From the NCBI RefSeq assembly GCF_001647675.1, contig NZ_CP015594.1, forward strand, positions 744,001 to 808,000: DNA of 64,000 nt, read 5' to 3'. The notes under the pieces were generated by a model. It made no database searches, had not been told where the DNA came from, and worked only from the letters and a program-made list of their open reading frames with translations. Shown one piece after another: positions 19,090 through 30,904 of this stretch (the first letter of the stretch is position 1; every line of letters starts with the position of its first letter). The translations under genes and the position numbers were made by a program. The stretch is from Acinetobacter sp. NCu2D-2. GTDB taxonomy: Bacteria > Pseudomonadota > Gammaproteobacteria > Pseudomonadales > Moraxellaceae.

Positions 19090-20310
19090 ATGGCAACCGA
19101 AATTAAAGCACCGGTGTTCCCAGAGTCAGTTGCAGACGGAACAATCGCAACTTGGCACAAACAACCAGGTGAAGCTGTATCACGTGATGAAGTGATCTGT
19201 GATATTGAAACTGATAAAGTTGTTTTAGAAGTTGTAGCTCCTGCAGATGGTACGCTTGCATCAATCATTAAAAATGAAGGTGACACTGTACTTTCAGCTG
19301 AAGTGATTGCTCAGTTTGAAGAAGGCGCTGTATCTGGCGCTGCAAACACTCAAGCTGTTCAATCTGAAGAGAAAGTTGAACAAGCTGCTGCAAAAACAGA
19401 AGCAGGTAATGCACCAATCGTTGAACGCGCTCAAGTTGCAGACCAAGCGCCTGCAGTACGTAAAGCATTAACAGAAACTGGTATTAATGCTGCTGACGTT
19501 CAAGGTTCTGGTCGCGGTGGTCGCATCACCAAAGAAGATGTTGCAAACCACCAAGCGAAACCAGCTGATGCAGCTGCGCCTGCGGCACCTTTAAGTGTTG
19601 CTGTTGGTGAACGTATTGAAAAACGCGTTCCAATGACTCGTCTTCGTAAACGTGTTGCTGAACGTCTGCTTAATGCAACTCAAAGCACTGCAATGTTGAC
19701 AACGTTTAACGAAGTCAACATGAAACCAATCATGGAAATGCGTGCTCAATATAAAGATGCATTCGAAAAACGTCATGGTGCACGTCTAGGCTTCATGTCA
19801 TTCTTCGTAAAAGCAGCGACAGAAGCGCTTAAACGCTACCCAGCTGTTAATGCTTCAATTGATGGCGATGATATCGTGTATCACGGTTTCTATGACATCG
19901 GTGTAGCTGTATCTTCTGATCGTGGTCTTGTTGTACCTGTACTTCGTGATACAGATCGTATGAACTATGCTGAAGTTGAAAACGGCATTCGTGCATACGC
20001 TGGTAAAGCGCGTGAAGGTAAACTTGCAATTGAAGATATGACTGGCGGTACGTTCACCATTACTAATGGTGGTACTTTCGGTTCACTTCTTTCTACTCCG
20101 ATTTTAAACACGCCACAAACTGCAATCTTGGGTATGCATAAAATTCAAGAGCGTCCAATGGCGGTGAATGGTCAAGTAGAAATCTTGCCAATGATGTATT
20201 TAGCACTTTCTTATGACCACCGTTTAATCGATGGTAAAGAAGCGGTAGGTTTCCTTGTAACAATTAAAGAATTGTTAGAAGAACCAGCTAAACTGATCCT
20301 TGACCTTTAA
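19090..20310 (+). CDS. sucB: Dihydrolipoyllysine succinyltransferase (E2 of OGDH complex)
   Basis: 406-residue core protein of the 2-oxoglutarate dehydrogenase complex. The N-terminal lipoyl domain carries the lipoylated Lys in ETDKVVLEV (about residues 41-49). It is followed by a flexible Ala/Glu-rich linker (about 80-108), a peripheral subunit-binding domain ([20 protein letters not shown]) and the catalytic acyltransferase domain. That last domain ends in [13 protein letters not shown] with the active His and Asp. AGGAGA precedes the ATG, 18 bases after sucA. Confidence 0.98.
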   Translation: MATEIKAPVFPESVADGTIATWHKQPGEAVSRDEVICDIETDKVVLEVVAPADGTLASIIKNEGDTVLSAEVIAQFEEGAVSGAANTQAVQSEEKVEQAAAKTEAGNAPIVERAQVADQAPAVRKALTETGINAADVQGSGRGGRITKEDVANHQAKPADAAAPAAPLSVAVGERIEKRVPMTRLRKRVAERLLNATQSTAMLTTFNEVNMKPIMEMRAQYKDAFEKRHGARLGFMSFFVKAATEALKRYPAVNASIDGDDIVYHGFYDIGVAVSSDRGLVVPVLRDTDRMNYAEVENGIRAYAGKAREGKLAIEDMTGGTFTITNGGTFGSLLSTPILNTPQTAILGMHKIQERPMAVNGQVEILPMMYLALSYDHRLIDGKEAVGFLVTIKELLEEPAKLILDL

Positions 20311-20327
20311 TTCTAAAGAATAAATCC

Positions 20328-21804
<1,477 letters not shown>

Positions 21805-21810
21805 TTTGAA

Positions 21811-21838
21811 AAAAAGAGCGGCTTAGGCCGCTCTTTTT
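21811..21838 (+). terminator. Terminator of sucAB-lpd
   Basis: AAAGAGCGGC (21813-21822)/GCCGCTCTTT (21827-21836) with loop TTAG and terminal T-run. The following 140 bases hold the sucCD promoter region. Confidence 0.92.
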
Positions 21839-21978
21839 GCATTTGGTGGTTGTTTTTGTATGAATAATCATCTAAAAATAATGATAAGAAATATTTTAAT
21901 TTTTAGCACCAAAGCTGCGTTGACGGATGTCTGGGTTTTGGGAAGTCATAACAAAGTAAGAATAGAAAAGGTTGTTGA

Positions 21979-23145
21979 ATGAATCTACACGAGTATCAAG
22001 CCAAAGCTTTATTAAAGAAATATGGGATGCCTGTTCAAGAGGGCGTATTTGCCACAAATGCCGAAGAAACCGTTGCAGCATTTGAGCAATTGGGTGGTAA
22101 ATTTGCAGTTTTAAAAGCCCAAGTTCACGCGGGCGGTCGCGGGAAGGCAGGTGGCGTGAAAGTTGTTAAATCTGCGGATGAAGCAGCTGAATATGCCAAA
22201 CAAATGATTGGTTCACGTTTAGTGACTTATCAAACCGATAGTTTAGGACAACCTGTTAGCGGAATTTTAGTTGCAGAAGATGTCTATCCTGTAGAACGTG
22301 AACTGTACCTTGGTGCAGTGGTTGATCGTTCAAGTCGCCGCATTACCTTTATGGCATCTACTGAAGGTGGTGTCGAAATTGAAAAAGTTGCAGAAGAAAC
22401 CCCTGAAAAAATTATTAAAGTCGAAGTGGATCCTTTAGTTGGTCTATTACCATTCCAAGCGCGTGAAACTGCGTTTGCGTTGGGCTTAAAAGATGGTCAA
22501 ATTAACCAGTTTGTCAAAATTATGACCGCTGCCTATCAGGCATTTATTGAAAATGACTTTGCATTGTTTGAGATTAATCCACTTTCAGTACGTGAAAATG
22601 GTGAGATTCTTTGTGTAGATGCCAAAGTCGGTATCGATTCAAATGCGCTCTATCGTTTACCTGAAGTGGCAGCACTTCGTGATAAGTCACAAGAAAATGA
22701 ACGTGAACTAAAAGCCTCTGAGTTTGATCTCAACTATGTGGCTTTAGAAGGGAACATTGGTTGTATGGTCAATGGTGCAGGTCTTGCCATGGCAACCATG
22801 GACATTATTAAGTTGTACGGTGGTCAGCCGGCTAACTTCTTGGATGTCGGTGGTGGTGCAACCAAAGAGCGTGTAATTGAAGCATTTAAAATTATTTTGG
22901 CTGATAGCTCTGTTCAGGGTGTCCTGATTAATATTTTTGGTGGAATTGTACGTTGTGACATGATCGCAGAAGCGATTATTGCAGCAGTTCAAGAAGTAAA
23001 TGTCACAGTGCCTGTGGTTGTTCGCTTAGAGGGAAATAACGCAGAACTGGGGGCAAAATTACTCGATGAATCTGGTTTGAAATTGATTTCTGCAAATGGT
23101 CTAGCTGATGCTGCAGAAAAAATTGTTGCTGCAGTAAAAGCATAA
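21979..23145 (+). CDS. sucC: Succinyl-CoA synthetase beta subunit (ADP-forming)
   Basis: 388-residue ATP-grasp subunit that, with SucD, converts succinyl-CoA to succinate with ATP formation. It starts [18 protein letters not shown], the family's invariable opening. The [15 protein letters not shown] nucleotide loop and the C-terminal [16 protein letters not shown] and [10 protein letters not shown] regions are present. AAAGG precedes the ATG. sucD follows after 11 bases as an operon. Length equals that of E. coli SucC. Confidence 0.98.
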   Translation: MNLHEYQAKALLKKYGMPVQEGVFATNAEETVAAFEQLGGKFAVLKAQVHAGGRGKAGGVKVVKSADEAAEYAKQMIGSRLVTYQTDSLGQPVSGILVAEDVYPVERELYLGAVVDRSSRRITFMASTEGGVEIEKVAEETPEKIIKVEVDPLVGLLPFQARETAFALGLKDGQINQFVKIMTAAYQAFIENDFALFEINPLSVRENGEILCVDAKVGIDSNALYRLPEVAALRDKSQENERELKASEFDLNYVALEGNIGCMVNGAGLAMATMDIIKLYGGQPANFLDVGGGATKERVIEAFKIILADSSVQGVLINIFGGIVRCDMIAEAIIAAVQEVNVTVPVVVRLEGNNAELGAKLLDESGLKLISANGLADAAEKIVAAVKA

Positions 23146-23156
23146 GGAGATCACAC

Positions 23157-24047
23157 ATGAGCGTACTGATTAATAAAGATACAAAAGTATTGGTTCAAGG
23201 TTTCACTGGTAAAAATGGTACATTCCATTCAGAACAATCGATTGCATATGGCACCAAAGTTGTTGGTGGGGTAACGCCGGGTAAAGGTGGCACACAACAT
23301 CTAAACCTACCTGTTTTTAACACGATGAAAGAAGCAGTACGTGAAACAGGTGCGACAGCAACCTCAATTTATGTACCTGCGCCATTTGTATTGGATTCGA
23401 TTATTGAGTCGATTGATTCAGGTGTTGAGCTGATCGTGGTGATCACTGAGGGTGTGCCGACGTTGGATATGCTCAAAGCCAAACGTTATCTTGAAACCTA
23501 TGGCAATGGCGCACGCCTGATCGGGCCTAACTGCCCAGGGATTATTACTCCTGAGGAATGCAAGATCGGCATTATGCCTGGTCACATTCATAAAAAAGGT
23601 AAGATCGGGATTATCTCACGTTCAGGTACGTTAACGTACGAAGCTGTAGCACAAACGACTAAGTTAGGTCTTGGGCAGTCGACATGTATTGGTATCGGGG
23701 GAGACCCAATTCCGGGTATGAACCAGATTGATTGCTTAAAACTGTTCCAAGAAGACCCTGAAACTGAAGCAATCATTATGATTGGTGAAATTGGTGGAAC
23801 CGCAGAGGAAGAGGCTGCTGAATATATCCAATCTGAAGTGACTAAACCGGTGGTGGGTTACATCGCGGGTGTAACAGCGCCGAAAGGTAAGCGTATGGGA
23901 CATGCAGGTGCAATTATCTCGGGTGGTAAAGGAACCGCAGAAGAGAAGTTTGCAGCTTTTGAAAAAGCAGGTATGGCATACACACGTAGTCCAGCTGAAT
24001 TGGGTTCAACCATGTATGCCGTATTAAAGGATAAAGGTTTAGTCTAA
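23157..24047 (+). CDS. sucD: Succinyl-CoA synthetase alpha subunit
   Basis: 296-residue CoA-binding subunit. The N-terminal Rossmann fold contains [13 protein letters not shown] and the C-terminal ligase domain contains [17 protein letters not shown], whose His is the phosphorylated catalytic residue. [15 protein letters not shown] and IGPNCPGII are also family signatures. AAGGAGA precedes the ATG. A terminator follows, and beyond it lies an insertion sequence. Confidence 0.98.
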   Translation: MSVLINKDTKVLVQGFTGKNGTFHSEQSIAYGTKVVGGVTPGKGGTQHLNLPVFNTMKEAVRETGATATSIYVPAPFVLDSIIESIDSGVELIVVITEGVPTLDMLKAKRYLETYGNGARLIGPNCPGIITPEECKIGIMPGHIHKKGKIGIISRSGTLTYEAVAQTTKLGLGQSTCIGIGGDPIPGMNQIDCLKLFQEDPETEAIIMIGEIGGTAEEEAAEYIQSEVTKPVVGYIAGVTAPKGKRMGHAGAIISGGKGTAEEKFAAFEKAGMAYTRSPAELGSTMYAVLKDKGLV

Positions 24048-24060
24048 AAGCTAAATGTTA

Positions 24061-24086
24061 AAAAGCCTCCTTAGGGAGGCTTTTTT
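24061..24086 (+). terminator. Terminator of sucCD
   Basis: AAAAGCCTCC/GGAGGC stem (GCCTCC 24065-24070, GGAGGC 24075-24080), loop TTAG, followed by six T. Confidence 0.92.
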
Positions 24087-24194
24087 ATTGCCTAAAAAAT
24101 GGGTGATTAAATAAAAGCAGATTTAGATCGTGAAGAAGGGAGATATGTGAAAAAGTGGTTAAGCTGATAAGTAAAAACAATAGATAAATTGAAT

Positions 24195-24199
24195 GAATA
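24195..24199. repeat. Left target-site duplication of the ISAba11-type element
   Basis: GAATA, repeated exactly at 25301-25305 on the other side of the element. Confidence 0.85.
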
Positions 24200-25300
24200 T
24201 AGGACTTACGCACTATTATTTATAGATTTTCTGTGGCAGCAGATGATTCTTATCGAGAATAAATTCATCAATAAAGTTCTTGATAATTGGTCTAAATAAT
24301 TTCTTCTGCCAACGATATACATTTTCAAAGATCCGCTCAAATTGGTTCTTTTGTATCTCAACATAGGCCATCAAGGCTGAGAAAATATGATTCAAAATCA
24401 GCTTGGATCGTCTTACTTGAAACTTTTCAATATGACAAACCTGTTTAATTACTCGATGATATTGTTCTATTTTCCAATGACTTGAATGTAATTCATAAAA
24501 ACCATCAAAGGACAATAAATCATCTTCATCTTGATGCACAATATAAAATCTCTGCTGTTCTTTTAACTGAGTCTTAAATAATTGTACAAAGCCAACATCT
24601 TTGAGCCAGACCACTTGACCCTGATGAAAATTCGGCAATAAACGGAGTTGAAACCATTGTCCTTTTTCAGGGGAAACCTTACGGTTACTGTCGACACCAA
24701 ACATAAATCGAATACCATGTTTTCTTATGGTTTTTAGATTTTCAGTCGATGAATACCAACTATCACCTGTAATAAATTGAATCTTTGCACCCCAATTGAG
24801 TACTTCACTTAACATCTCCATAAAGTAATCATTCTTGGTTTTACTTTCTGACTTATCATAAATTCGAAAATTAATTGGAATATTTTTGCCATGTTGATCT
24901 GTCGCATACAAGGTAATGAGATTAATACCCTTGACGGATCGGTGGTGTTTACCTGACCAAAAATAGCTAACTAAGTCCATATGTTGACTATATGGCTTAT
25001 CTAAAACAGTATCATCAATACTGACTATAAGTTTATTATTATCAATGTGTTGAATTGCTTCTTGATATAGATCGTGAGCTGTGTAGTCTTCACGCTCCAA
25101 AAAGCGATTTACACTGTCATGCGAGATATTATAAGTCTCGGCAAGTTGTGTGCAGCTAATAGAGTTTGGTTCTGTCATGAGAAAGCCCATATAAATGGGT
25201 AATGTACAAGTTGCTGTAGAAGCATGTTTAGTTCGTCTGATCACAGATACGTTATAAAGTAGTTTGAGACTTTTTTGAATCCGTCAATGCGTAAGTCCTA
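24200..25300 (-). mobile_element. ISAba11-type insertion sequence, complete
   Basis: 1101 bp element bounded by perfect 13 bp inverted repeats, TAGGACTTACGCA (24200-24212) and its complement (25288-25300), and flanked by a GAATA duplication. The length, repeat length and 5 bp duplication match what I recall of ISAba11 from Acinetobacter (ISAba11/IS701-like group). It carries one transposase gene on the minus strand. The intact ends, open transposase and perfect duplication point to a recent insertion. It lies between the sucCD terminator and a porin-like gene and breaks no coding sequence. Confidence 0.9.
24216..25244 (-). CDS. Transposase of the ISAba11-type element
   Basis: 342-residue DDE-type transposase. 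Candidate acidic residues lie in SIDDTVLDKPYS, FITGDSWYSS and the HWKIEQYHRVIKQ segment. The His/Glu/Lys cluster there fits the HHEK signature described for the ISAba11 family (assignment by eye). The ORF is intact and fills nearly the whole element, ending four bases after the left inverted repeat. The conventional start used here is the ATG at 25244; MTEPNSISC further in is an alternative. Confidence 0.88.
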   Translation of the reverse strand: MIRRTKHASTATCTLPIYMGFLMTEPNSISCTQLAETYNISHDSVNRFLEREDYTAHDLYQEAIQHIDNNKLIVSIDDTVLDKPYSQHMDLVSYFWSGKHHRSVKGINLITLYATDQHGKNIPINFRIYDKSESKTKNDYFMEMLSEVLNWGAKIQFITGDSWYSSTENLKTIRKHGIRFMFGVDSNRKVSPEKGQWFQLRLLPNFHQGQVVWLKDVGFVQLFKTQLKEQQRFYIVHQDEDDLLSFDGFYELHSSHWKIEQYHRVIKQVCHIEKFQVRRSKLILNHIFSALMAYVEIQKNQFERIFENVYRWQKKLFRPIIKNFIDEFILDKNHLLPQKIYK

Positions 25301-25305
25301 GAATA
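25301..25305. repeat. Right target-site duplication of the ISAba11-type element
   Basis: GAATA, identical to 24195-24199. Confidence 0.85.
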
Positions 25306-25477
25306 GTAAAAAACTTATGTGTAAGATATGCGCACATTTTAGGTGGATATATAACTTTTGGTAAAAAATTATCATTACAAATAAGCAGCGATCATGGATT
25401 TGCTAAAAGTACATCTAAATTTCTGACTATATCTCGTCAATTCAAAGTTTGAATATGATTTCAATGAGGATAAGCCC

Positions 25478-26245
25478 TTGACTCATCAAAACGTGAAAGC
25501 TGTTGCAAAATCCGTTGCAGCTGCATTATTGGTAATGTCTTTCTCTGCATCAGTTATGGCACATGAGGAGCCATCAGCATCAGAAATTACTGTAACTGGC
25601 GATTTAAGCTTTGCAACAGATTATCGTTTCCGTGGTTTATCAAATACCAGTAATAACATTGCGGTACAAGGTGCTTTAAATCTTGAACATGCATCAGGAC
25701 TTTATGCGAGTCTATGGGCATCTAATGTTGATTTAGACATTGGTACAACAATTGAAACAGACTTTACCCTAGGTTATGCCTTTGATGTCTCAGAAAATGG
25801 CTCATTTGATGTGAGTTACACACGTTTCGAATATCCAGGTGCGGATGATGAAGCAAATGCAGACTATGATGAGTTTGCAGTCATTTATAATCATGCCAAT
25901 GCAGTAGTGGCTGATGACCAACTCTCTACGGGTGTTTATTATTCACCTGAATACAGTGGTAAAACAGGTCAGGAATATTACTTTGAAGCGGGTTACCAAT
26001 ATCCATTAACGCCAAAATTCAACATTGTGAGTGGCGTGGGTTATACCTTAATGGAAAATAAAGAAAAGTTTGAAGCAGCTTTCGGTGGTAATGGCTCACA
26101 AAAAGGCTATTGGGATTACAAAATTGGTCTCAATACTGAAATTGTAGGCTTGGGTGCTGAATTGGTTTGGGTGGATAACAATCTTAAAACTGATGATGCA
26201 ACAGCGAAAGGCGCTGCTGTATTTAGTTTGAGTAAATCATTTTAA
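25478..26245 (+). CDS. TorF-family putative outer-membrane protein
   Basis: 255-residue exported protein of the TorF/TIGR02001 family of putative porins. A signal peptide ends about residue 28 (SFSASVMA/HEE). The mature part starts with the family pattern VTGDLSFATDYRFRGLSNTSNN and continues as alternating beta strands, ending in the aromatic SLSKSF typical of outer-membrane barrels. The start is TTG 25478 with GAGGA at 25466-25470; no ATG lies nearby in frame. The ISAba11-type element ends 170 bases upstream and could affect its promoter. Confidence 0.85.
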   Translation: MTHQNVKAVAKSVAAALLVMSFSASVMAHEEPSASEITVTGDLSFATDYRFRGLSNTSNNIAVQGALNLEHASGLYASLWASNVDLDIGTTIETDFTLGYAFDVSENGSFDVSYTRFEYPGADDEANADYDEFAVIYNHANAVVADDQLSTGVYYSPEYSGKTGQEYYFEAGYQYPLTPKFNIVSGVGYTLMENKEKFEAAFGGNGSQKGYWDYKIGLNTEIVGLGAELVWVDNNLKTDDATAKGAAVFSLSKSF

Positions 26246-26261
26246 GCGATCTAAATAGTAA

Positions 26262-26292
26262 AGAATGCGCCTAGTTCGGGCGCATTTTTTTA
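26262..26292. terminator. Terminator between TorF-type gene and yqiJ-like gene
   Basis: AATGCGCC (26264-26271)/GGCGCATT (26279-26286) stem followed by seven T. It serves the plus-strand gene; the left side has few A, so minus-strand use is doubtful. Confidence 0.85.
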
Positions 26293-26294
26293 AT

Positions 26295-26930
26295 TTAAGC
26301 TGCGATCGCTTGAAAACCTTCTGATGTTTTATGTGTAAGTAATACAGTTTGACCCTGACGGAAAACTTCATCATTCTCGGGTTCAACCAATATGTAATGC
26401 ACATAACCATTGTTGTCGCGCACCTTTGCTTGAGCAGGTTCTTGTGGTTTGGTGTTGCCAAGTACAATAGTAGCTGTGCAGCCGATCAGTTCTTCACTAA
26501 ACATGGCAGAAGGATTGTGTTTAGGGAGTAATTTATAAGTACGTCTCGCAACAAAACGCACGACAGGTAAGCATAAAATTAGACAGAGTGGTGAAATGAT
26601 CCAAGCAGAAAATACTTTGCCTATCATGACACTACTGAGATATTGGATGAATAAACCGAGCAAACTATAGCAAGTCAGAAGCACAATCATCCAAACGAAA
26701 AGTGGCACACGTCCAAGATAGAGCCAACGTAACAGTTTTGAGAAAAAACCATCATTTTTGCGCATTTGTTGTTCAGTTTGCGAAGTTTCTTCAGGTAAAA
26801 AATGCTCTAAAAGTTGTTGTGAACCGCCACCAAGAATCATCAATACAAACTCTAACGCTGCAAACATCAACATAAGACTTAAGCTTATGCTAAAGATGAT
26901 GTTAGATGGATGTGTAAAGAGGTCCCACAT
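26295..26930 (-). CDS. YqiJ-like inner membrane protein with OB-fold tail
   Basis: 211-residue protein resembling YqiJ of E. coli (about 209 residues), an NfeD-like membrane protein that often accompanies a flotillin. One hydrophobic segment is at the N-terminus (about 10-34), and two more lie near residues 75-125. A soluble C-terminal OB-fold-like domain (about 148-205, starting IGCTATIVLG) follows. No flotillin/YqiK gene is adjacent here, unlike in E. coli. The role is probably membrane-domain organisation or quality control, but this is inferred from the family only. Confidence 0.7.
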   Translation of the reverse strand: MWDLFTHPSNIIFSISLSLMLMFAALEFVLMILGGGSQQLLEHFLPEETSQTEQQMRKNDGFFSKLLRWLYLGRVPLFVWMIVLLTCYSLLGLFIQYLSSVMIGKVFSAWIISPLCLILCLPVVRFVARRTYKLLPKHNPSAMFSEELIGCTATIVLGNTKPQEPAQAKVRDNNGYVHYILVEPENDEVFRQGQTVLLTHKTSEGFQAIAA

Positions 26931-27219
26931 TATAATAAGTCTCTATTGTTATGTTTTTTATATAAAAAGTAATTCACGGTTAAAACGATAACATTGTATT
27001 GTTGTTTTGTAAGCAAAACTTAGACTAATTTCAGACAGAAGGTGGCTTGAAAATACGGTATTTTACGGATTTATTTTTATAAAATATTGAAATTCATGTG
27101 TTTCTAGTGTTATTGATTTTTATGGTTGAAATAATGGATTTAAAAGGTTTATTGATATTAATAAACCTACTGGCCTAATTAAAGCGAATGACAATACTTA
27201 AATAATATGCTAACAAAAA

Positions 27220-27786
27220 TTAAAGTAAGCTGGTTTGAATACGAACTTTCATATCAAGTACTTGTTGCAACATATATGCTTTCATCCACTTGACTTGCTC
27301 ACCCATTGGATTGGTTTTTATTGCATGATCTAGAAAAGCTAACTCGGGTCGACTAAAGAGCTGTGTTTCTAAAGCATCTTCAAGACCTTGACTATGAATG
27401 GATAGATCACAACTGACCGTATAGAACGCTTTTGGATAATTATAAAAAGCATAGAGCAAATTAAATGCTTTTTGATCGCCACGCAAATTACCTGCACCAA
27501 TTTCATACTGAGGATTTTGATTACTATGCGTAACACCCAATACAAATTCGAGACCTTGCTCCGTTAAGCGCAGAGCAAACTGAAGCCCGAGCTGATCCGC
27601 TGTAACTTCATGTTGAATATAAAAGCTCAGTGGCGTGCCATCATCATTTAGAGGTTGTTGTAACACCAGCATATGTTGTTGATGTTGGTAAATAAATCCT
27701 GCTAGATTTGCCTTTTCAAGGCGAGATTTAATGGTGGCAAGGTCTAAAGCATGATAAGGCATAGGGGGGCACAACTTTGCTTTCAT
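27220..27786 (-). CDS. Hypothetical cytoplasmic protein
   Basis: 188-residue protein that I do not recognise. There is no signal peptide or membrane segment. The N-terminal half (LDLATIKSRLEKANLAGF) looks helical. A middle stretch has alternating strands, including GAGNLRGDQKAFNLLYAFYNYPKAFY. The C-terminus ends in a helix with MKVRIQT. Codon use and composition fit the neighbours, so it is probably a true conserved gene. It stands alone between AT-rich spacers. Confidence 0.6.
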   Translation of the reverse strand: MKAKLCPPMPYHALDLATIKSRLEKANLAGFIYQHQQHMLVLQQPLNDDGTPLSFYIQHEVTADQLGLQFALRLTEQGLEFVLGVTHSNQNPQYEIGAGNLRGDQKAFNLLYAFYNYPKAFYTVSCDLSIHSQGLEDALETQLFSRPELAFLDHAIKTNPMGEQVKWMKAYMLQQVLDMKVRIQTSLL

Positions 27787-28088
27787 AAATAGATGCTTAA
27801 ACTGTACGCATTTTATTTAATATTTTGAATATTTCGTTTAGAGCTTTTTAATATGAAGTTATTGATTAAAAATAATAAAAAATACAGATCATATAACTTT
27901 ATATGTCGACTTTTATGAAGCGAAAATGTCAGATTAATAAAAATTGATAGGTCATATCAGTGAATTTTTATATGAGCTTTTGATATATCAATATCATAAA
28001 ACAAGAAATCGTTATGAATTCTAAATCACTATAATGTATATAAATTCTATAAAGTGTAATAAGTACACGTGTAATTCGCAGGTTGTCC
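27787..28088. other. 302 bp gene-free region upstream of cysDN
   Basis: Very AT-rich. It contains a perfect 12 bp palindrome TTGATATATCAA (27980-27991) and a consensus -10 TATAAT (28030-28035) with only a weak -35 (AATCGT, 28007-28012). An activator-dependent promoter is expected because cys genes are generally switched on by CysB. Confidence 0.5.
28030..28035 (+). promoter_or_regulatory. Candidate -10 of the cysD promoter
   Basis: TATAAT 54 bases before the cysD ATG. The hexamer 17 bases upstream is poor, consistent with an activator-dependent promoter. Confidence 0.45.
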
Positions 28089-29003
28089 ATGTCGTTAAAT
28101 GAGGAAAGACTTACTCATCTAAAACAGCTTGAAGCTGAGAGTATTCATATCATCCGTGAAGTAGCTGCCGAGTTCGAAAACCCAGTAATGCTTTACTCAA
28201 TTGGTAAAGATTCAGCAGTTATGCTGCATTTGGCCTTAAAAGCATTCTATCCTGCTAAGTTGCCATTCCCACTTCTACATGTAGATACGGGGTGGAAATT
28301 TAAAGACATGATTGCCTTTCGTGACAACATGGCCAAAGAACATGGCTTTGATTTGATCGTACACCAAAACAAAGAAGGTCGTGAAGCGGGTGTAAACCCA
28401 TTCGACTATGGTAGTTCAAAATATACTGACATTATGAAAACCCAAGGCTTAAAACAAGCATTGGATAAATATCAGTTTGATGCTGCTTTTGGTGGTGCGC
28501 GTCGCGATGAAGAAAAATCACGTGCCAAAGAACGTGTGTATTCATTCCGTGACTCTAAACACCGTTGGGACCCAAAAAACCAACGTCCAGAACTTTGGAA
28601 CCTTTACAACGGTAAAGTGAACAAAGGCGAAAGTATTCGTGTATTCCCATTGTCAAACTGGACTGAGCTTGATATCTGGCAATACATTTACCTTGAAAAT
28701 ATTAAATTGGTGCCTTTATACCTAGCGGCTGAACGCCCAGTGGTAGAACGTAACGGTACACTCATTATGGTAGATGATGAGCGTATGCGTTTGCATGAAG
28801 GTGAAGTTCCACAAATGAAATCGGTACGTTTCCGTACTTTAGGTTGTTACCCATTAACAGGGGCGGTTGAATCAACTGCTACAACTTTGCCGGAAATTAT
28901 CCAAGAGATGCTGCTTGCCACAACGTCTGAACGTCAAGGTCGTATGATTGACCATGATGAAGCAGGCTCGATGGAGAAGAAAAAGCAGGAAGGTTACTTC
29001 TAA
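28089..29003 (+). CDS. cysD: Sulfate adenylyltransferase small subunit
   Basis: 304-residue ATP sulfurylase subunit forming adenosine 5'-phosphosulfate in assimilatory sulfate reduction. The PP-loop is [11 protein letters not shown] (about residues 37-47), and the [18 protein letters not shown] and [13 protein letters not shown] regions are conserved. ATG 28089 with AGG seven bases upstream is the natural start; an in-frame TTG six bases earlier is less likely. It pairs with cysN, but a 142-base spacer holding a REP-like hairpin cluster separates them. Confidence 0.96.
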   Translation: MSLNEERLTHLKQLEAESIHIIREVAAEFENPVMLYSIGKDSAVMLHLALKAFYPAKLPFPLLHVDTGWKFKDMIAFRDNMAKEHGFDLIVHQNKEGREAGVNPFDYGSSKYTDIMKTQGLKQALDKYQFDAAFGGARRDEEKSRAKERVYSFRDSKHRWDPKNQRPELWNLYNGKVNKGESIRVFPLSNWTELDIWQYIYLENIKLVPLYLAAERPVVERNGTLIMVDDERMRLHEGEVPQMKSVRFRTLGCYPLTGAVESTATTLPEIIQEMLLATTSERQGRMIDHDEAGSMEKKKQEGYF

Positions 29004-29007
29004 GAAA

Positions 29008-29101
29008 ATCTCCCCCCTAACCCCCTATTTGAGAAAGAGGGGAAACTCCCAAATGAAACGGAGGCAAGTCCTCCTTTATTAAAGGAGGATTTAGGTGGAT
29101 T
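29008..29101 (+). repeat. REP-like inverted-repeat cluster inside cysDN
   Basis: Starts AATCTCCCCCCTAACCCCC and ends with GGAGGATTTAGGTGGATT, which is nearly its reverse complement. Inside is a second stem CCTCCTTT/AAAGGAGG (29070-29087). It has the same family layout as the repeats at 34570-34663. Such elements are usually intergenic; this one sits inside an operon and would fold in the mRNA. Confidence 0.75.
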
Positions 29102-29145
29102 TGAAGATTACAACCGATTTCAAAAGAATATGTGGAGTTTGAGCG

Positions 29146-30759
29146 ATGTCTCACCAGTCAGATTTAATTAGCCAAGACATCTTGGCGTATTTAAAACAAC
29201 ACGAAAACAAAGACCTTCTTCGTTTCTTGACTTGCGGTAACGTGGATGATGGTAAATCAACTTTGATTGGTCGTTTGCTTTACGATTCGAAATTGATTTA
29301 TGAAGATCAACTACAAGCCGTAACACGTGACTCGAAAAAAGTCGGGACTACAGGTGATGCACCTGACTTGGCGTTACTTGTGGATGGTCTGCAAGCTGAA
29401 CGTGAGCAGGGGATTACTATTGATGTCGCGTATCGTTATTTCTCTACAGAAAAACGTAAGTTCATTATTGCCGACACCCCGGGACATGAACAGTACACCC
29501 GTAATATGGCAACTGGTGCATCAACAGCCGATCTTGCAATTATCTTGATCGATGCGCGTTATGGCGTACAAACTCAAACTCGCCGTCACTCATTTATTGC
29601 GAGCCTTTTAGGTATTCGTAATATTGTGGTGGCTGTGAACAAAATGGACTTGGTGGAATTCTCTGAAGCACGCTTCAATGAAATTCAGGCTGAGTACAAT
29701 GAGTTTGTGAACCAACTGGGTGACCGTAAACCTGCCAACATCATCTTTACGCCGATCTCTGCGTTAAATGGTGACAACGTGGTGAACAAATCTCCAAATA
29801 CACCTTGGTACCAAGGTGAAACCTTAATGGAGACTTTAGAAAACGTTGAAATTTCGCACGACACAAGCAAACACGAATTCCGTTTCCCTGTACAGTATGT
29901 GAACCGTCCAAACCTCGACTTCCGTGGTTTCTGCGGTACGATCGCACTTGGTGAAGTCAAAGTAGGCGATGAAATTGTCGCTTTGCCATCAGGTAAAAAG
30001 TCAACAGTCAAAGAAATCGTCACTTTTGATGGTAACTTGCAACACGCAGTTGCAGGTCAAGCGGTGACTTTAACGTTAAATGATGAAATTGATATTTCGC
30101 GTGGTAACGTTTTGGTGAAAGCAGGCGAGCAACCACTTATTTCGCGTTCTGCACGTGCATCAGTGGTGTGGATGAATGATCAACCACTTGTACTTGGCAA
30201 ACTGTACAACGTGAAGTTTGGTACACAAACTATTCCAGCGAAAGTTGCGAAAATTAACTACCGTACCAATGTCAACACATTGGAAAAAATGGAAGTTGCT
30301 GAGCTTGAGTTGAATGCCATTGCAGATGTGACCATTGAATTTGATGCACCTGTTGTCTTTGACCGTTACAAAGATAGTCGTTACACCGGTTCATTTATCT
30401 TTATTGACCGTCTCAATAACGTGACTGTTGGTGCGGGTATGGTTGAAGCGGCGATTGAATATACTGCACACAATGAGCCTGTTACTGCTGAAGCACGTGC
30501 TGCACGTTTAGGTCAAAAACCTGCTGCGGTCACTGTAACTGCAAAAGCTCTTGAAAATGCGCAAGCGCTTGAAAGCTTACTCATTCAACAAGGTGTGGTT
30601 GCGATTGCAAAAGCAGGCTTAGATGATGCACAAGTTGCGCTTGTTCGTGAAACAGGTGTGGTGGTGATTACAGATAATGCTGAAGGCACAGATGTGACTT
30701 ACACAGCCGATGCTGTTGAAGAACTTGCTGAGAAGATTGTGGAATTGGTTCGTCTATAA
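29146..30759 (+). CDS. cysN: Sulfate adenylyltransferase GTPase subunit
   Basis: 537-residue EF-Tu-like GTPase that drives ATP sulfurylase with CysD. It has the P-loop GNVDDGKST (about 31-39), the DTPGHEQYT switch region and NKMD. Two beta-barrel domains follow to about residue 455. E. coli CysN has about 475 residues. Here an extra tail of about 70-80 residues is predicted alpha/beta ([23 protein letters not shown], then a final helix) and might be a remnant or stand-in for the fused CysC kinase domain of CysNC proteins (inference). Confidence 0.95.
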   Translation: MSHQSDLISQDILAYLKQHENKDLLRFLTCGNVDDGKSTLIGRLLYDSKLIYEDQLQAVTRDSKKVGTTGDAPDLALLVDGLQAEREQGITIDVAYRYFSTEKRKFIIADTPGHEQYTRNMATGASTADLAIILIDARYGVQTQTRRHSFIASLLGIRNIVVAVNKMDLVEFSEARFNEIQAEYNEFVNQLGDRKPANIIFTPISALNGDNVVNKSPNTPWYQGETLMETLENVEISHDTSKHEFRFPVQYVNRPNLDFRGFCGTIALGEVKVGDEIVALPSGKKSTVKEIVTFDGNLQHAVAGQAVTLTLNDEIDISRGNVLVKAGEQPLISRSARASVVWMNDQPLVLGKLYNVKFGTQTIPAKVAKINYRTNVNTLEKMEVAELELNAIADVTIEFDAPVVFDRYKDSRYTGSFIFIDRLNNVTVGAGMVEAAIEYTAHNEPVTAEARAARLGQKPAAVTVTAKALENAQALESLLIQQGVVAIAKAGLDDAQVALVRETGVVVITDNAEGTDVTYTADAVEELAEKIVELVRL

Positions 30760-30771
30760 GACTGAATTGAT

Positions 30772-30803
30772 TTAAAAAAACCCGCTGTAAAGCGGGTTTT
30801 TTA
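30772..30803 (+). terminator. Terminator of cysDN
   Basis: CCCGCT (30781-30786)/AGCGGG (30791-30796), loop GTAA, with A-run before and six T after. Confidence 0.92.
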
Positions 30804-30904
30804 TTGCTTAGTTTTTAACTGTTGGAAAAGTACTCGAATAGTCAAAACAGGATCTTTCAATTCATTTACAGCTTTATACAATCCTTCCGTGGATGGGGGT
30901 ATGT

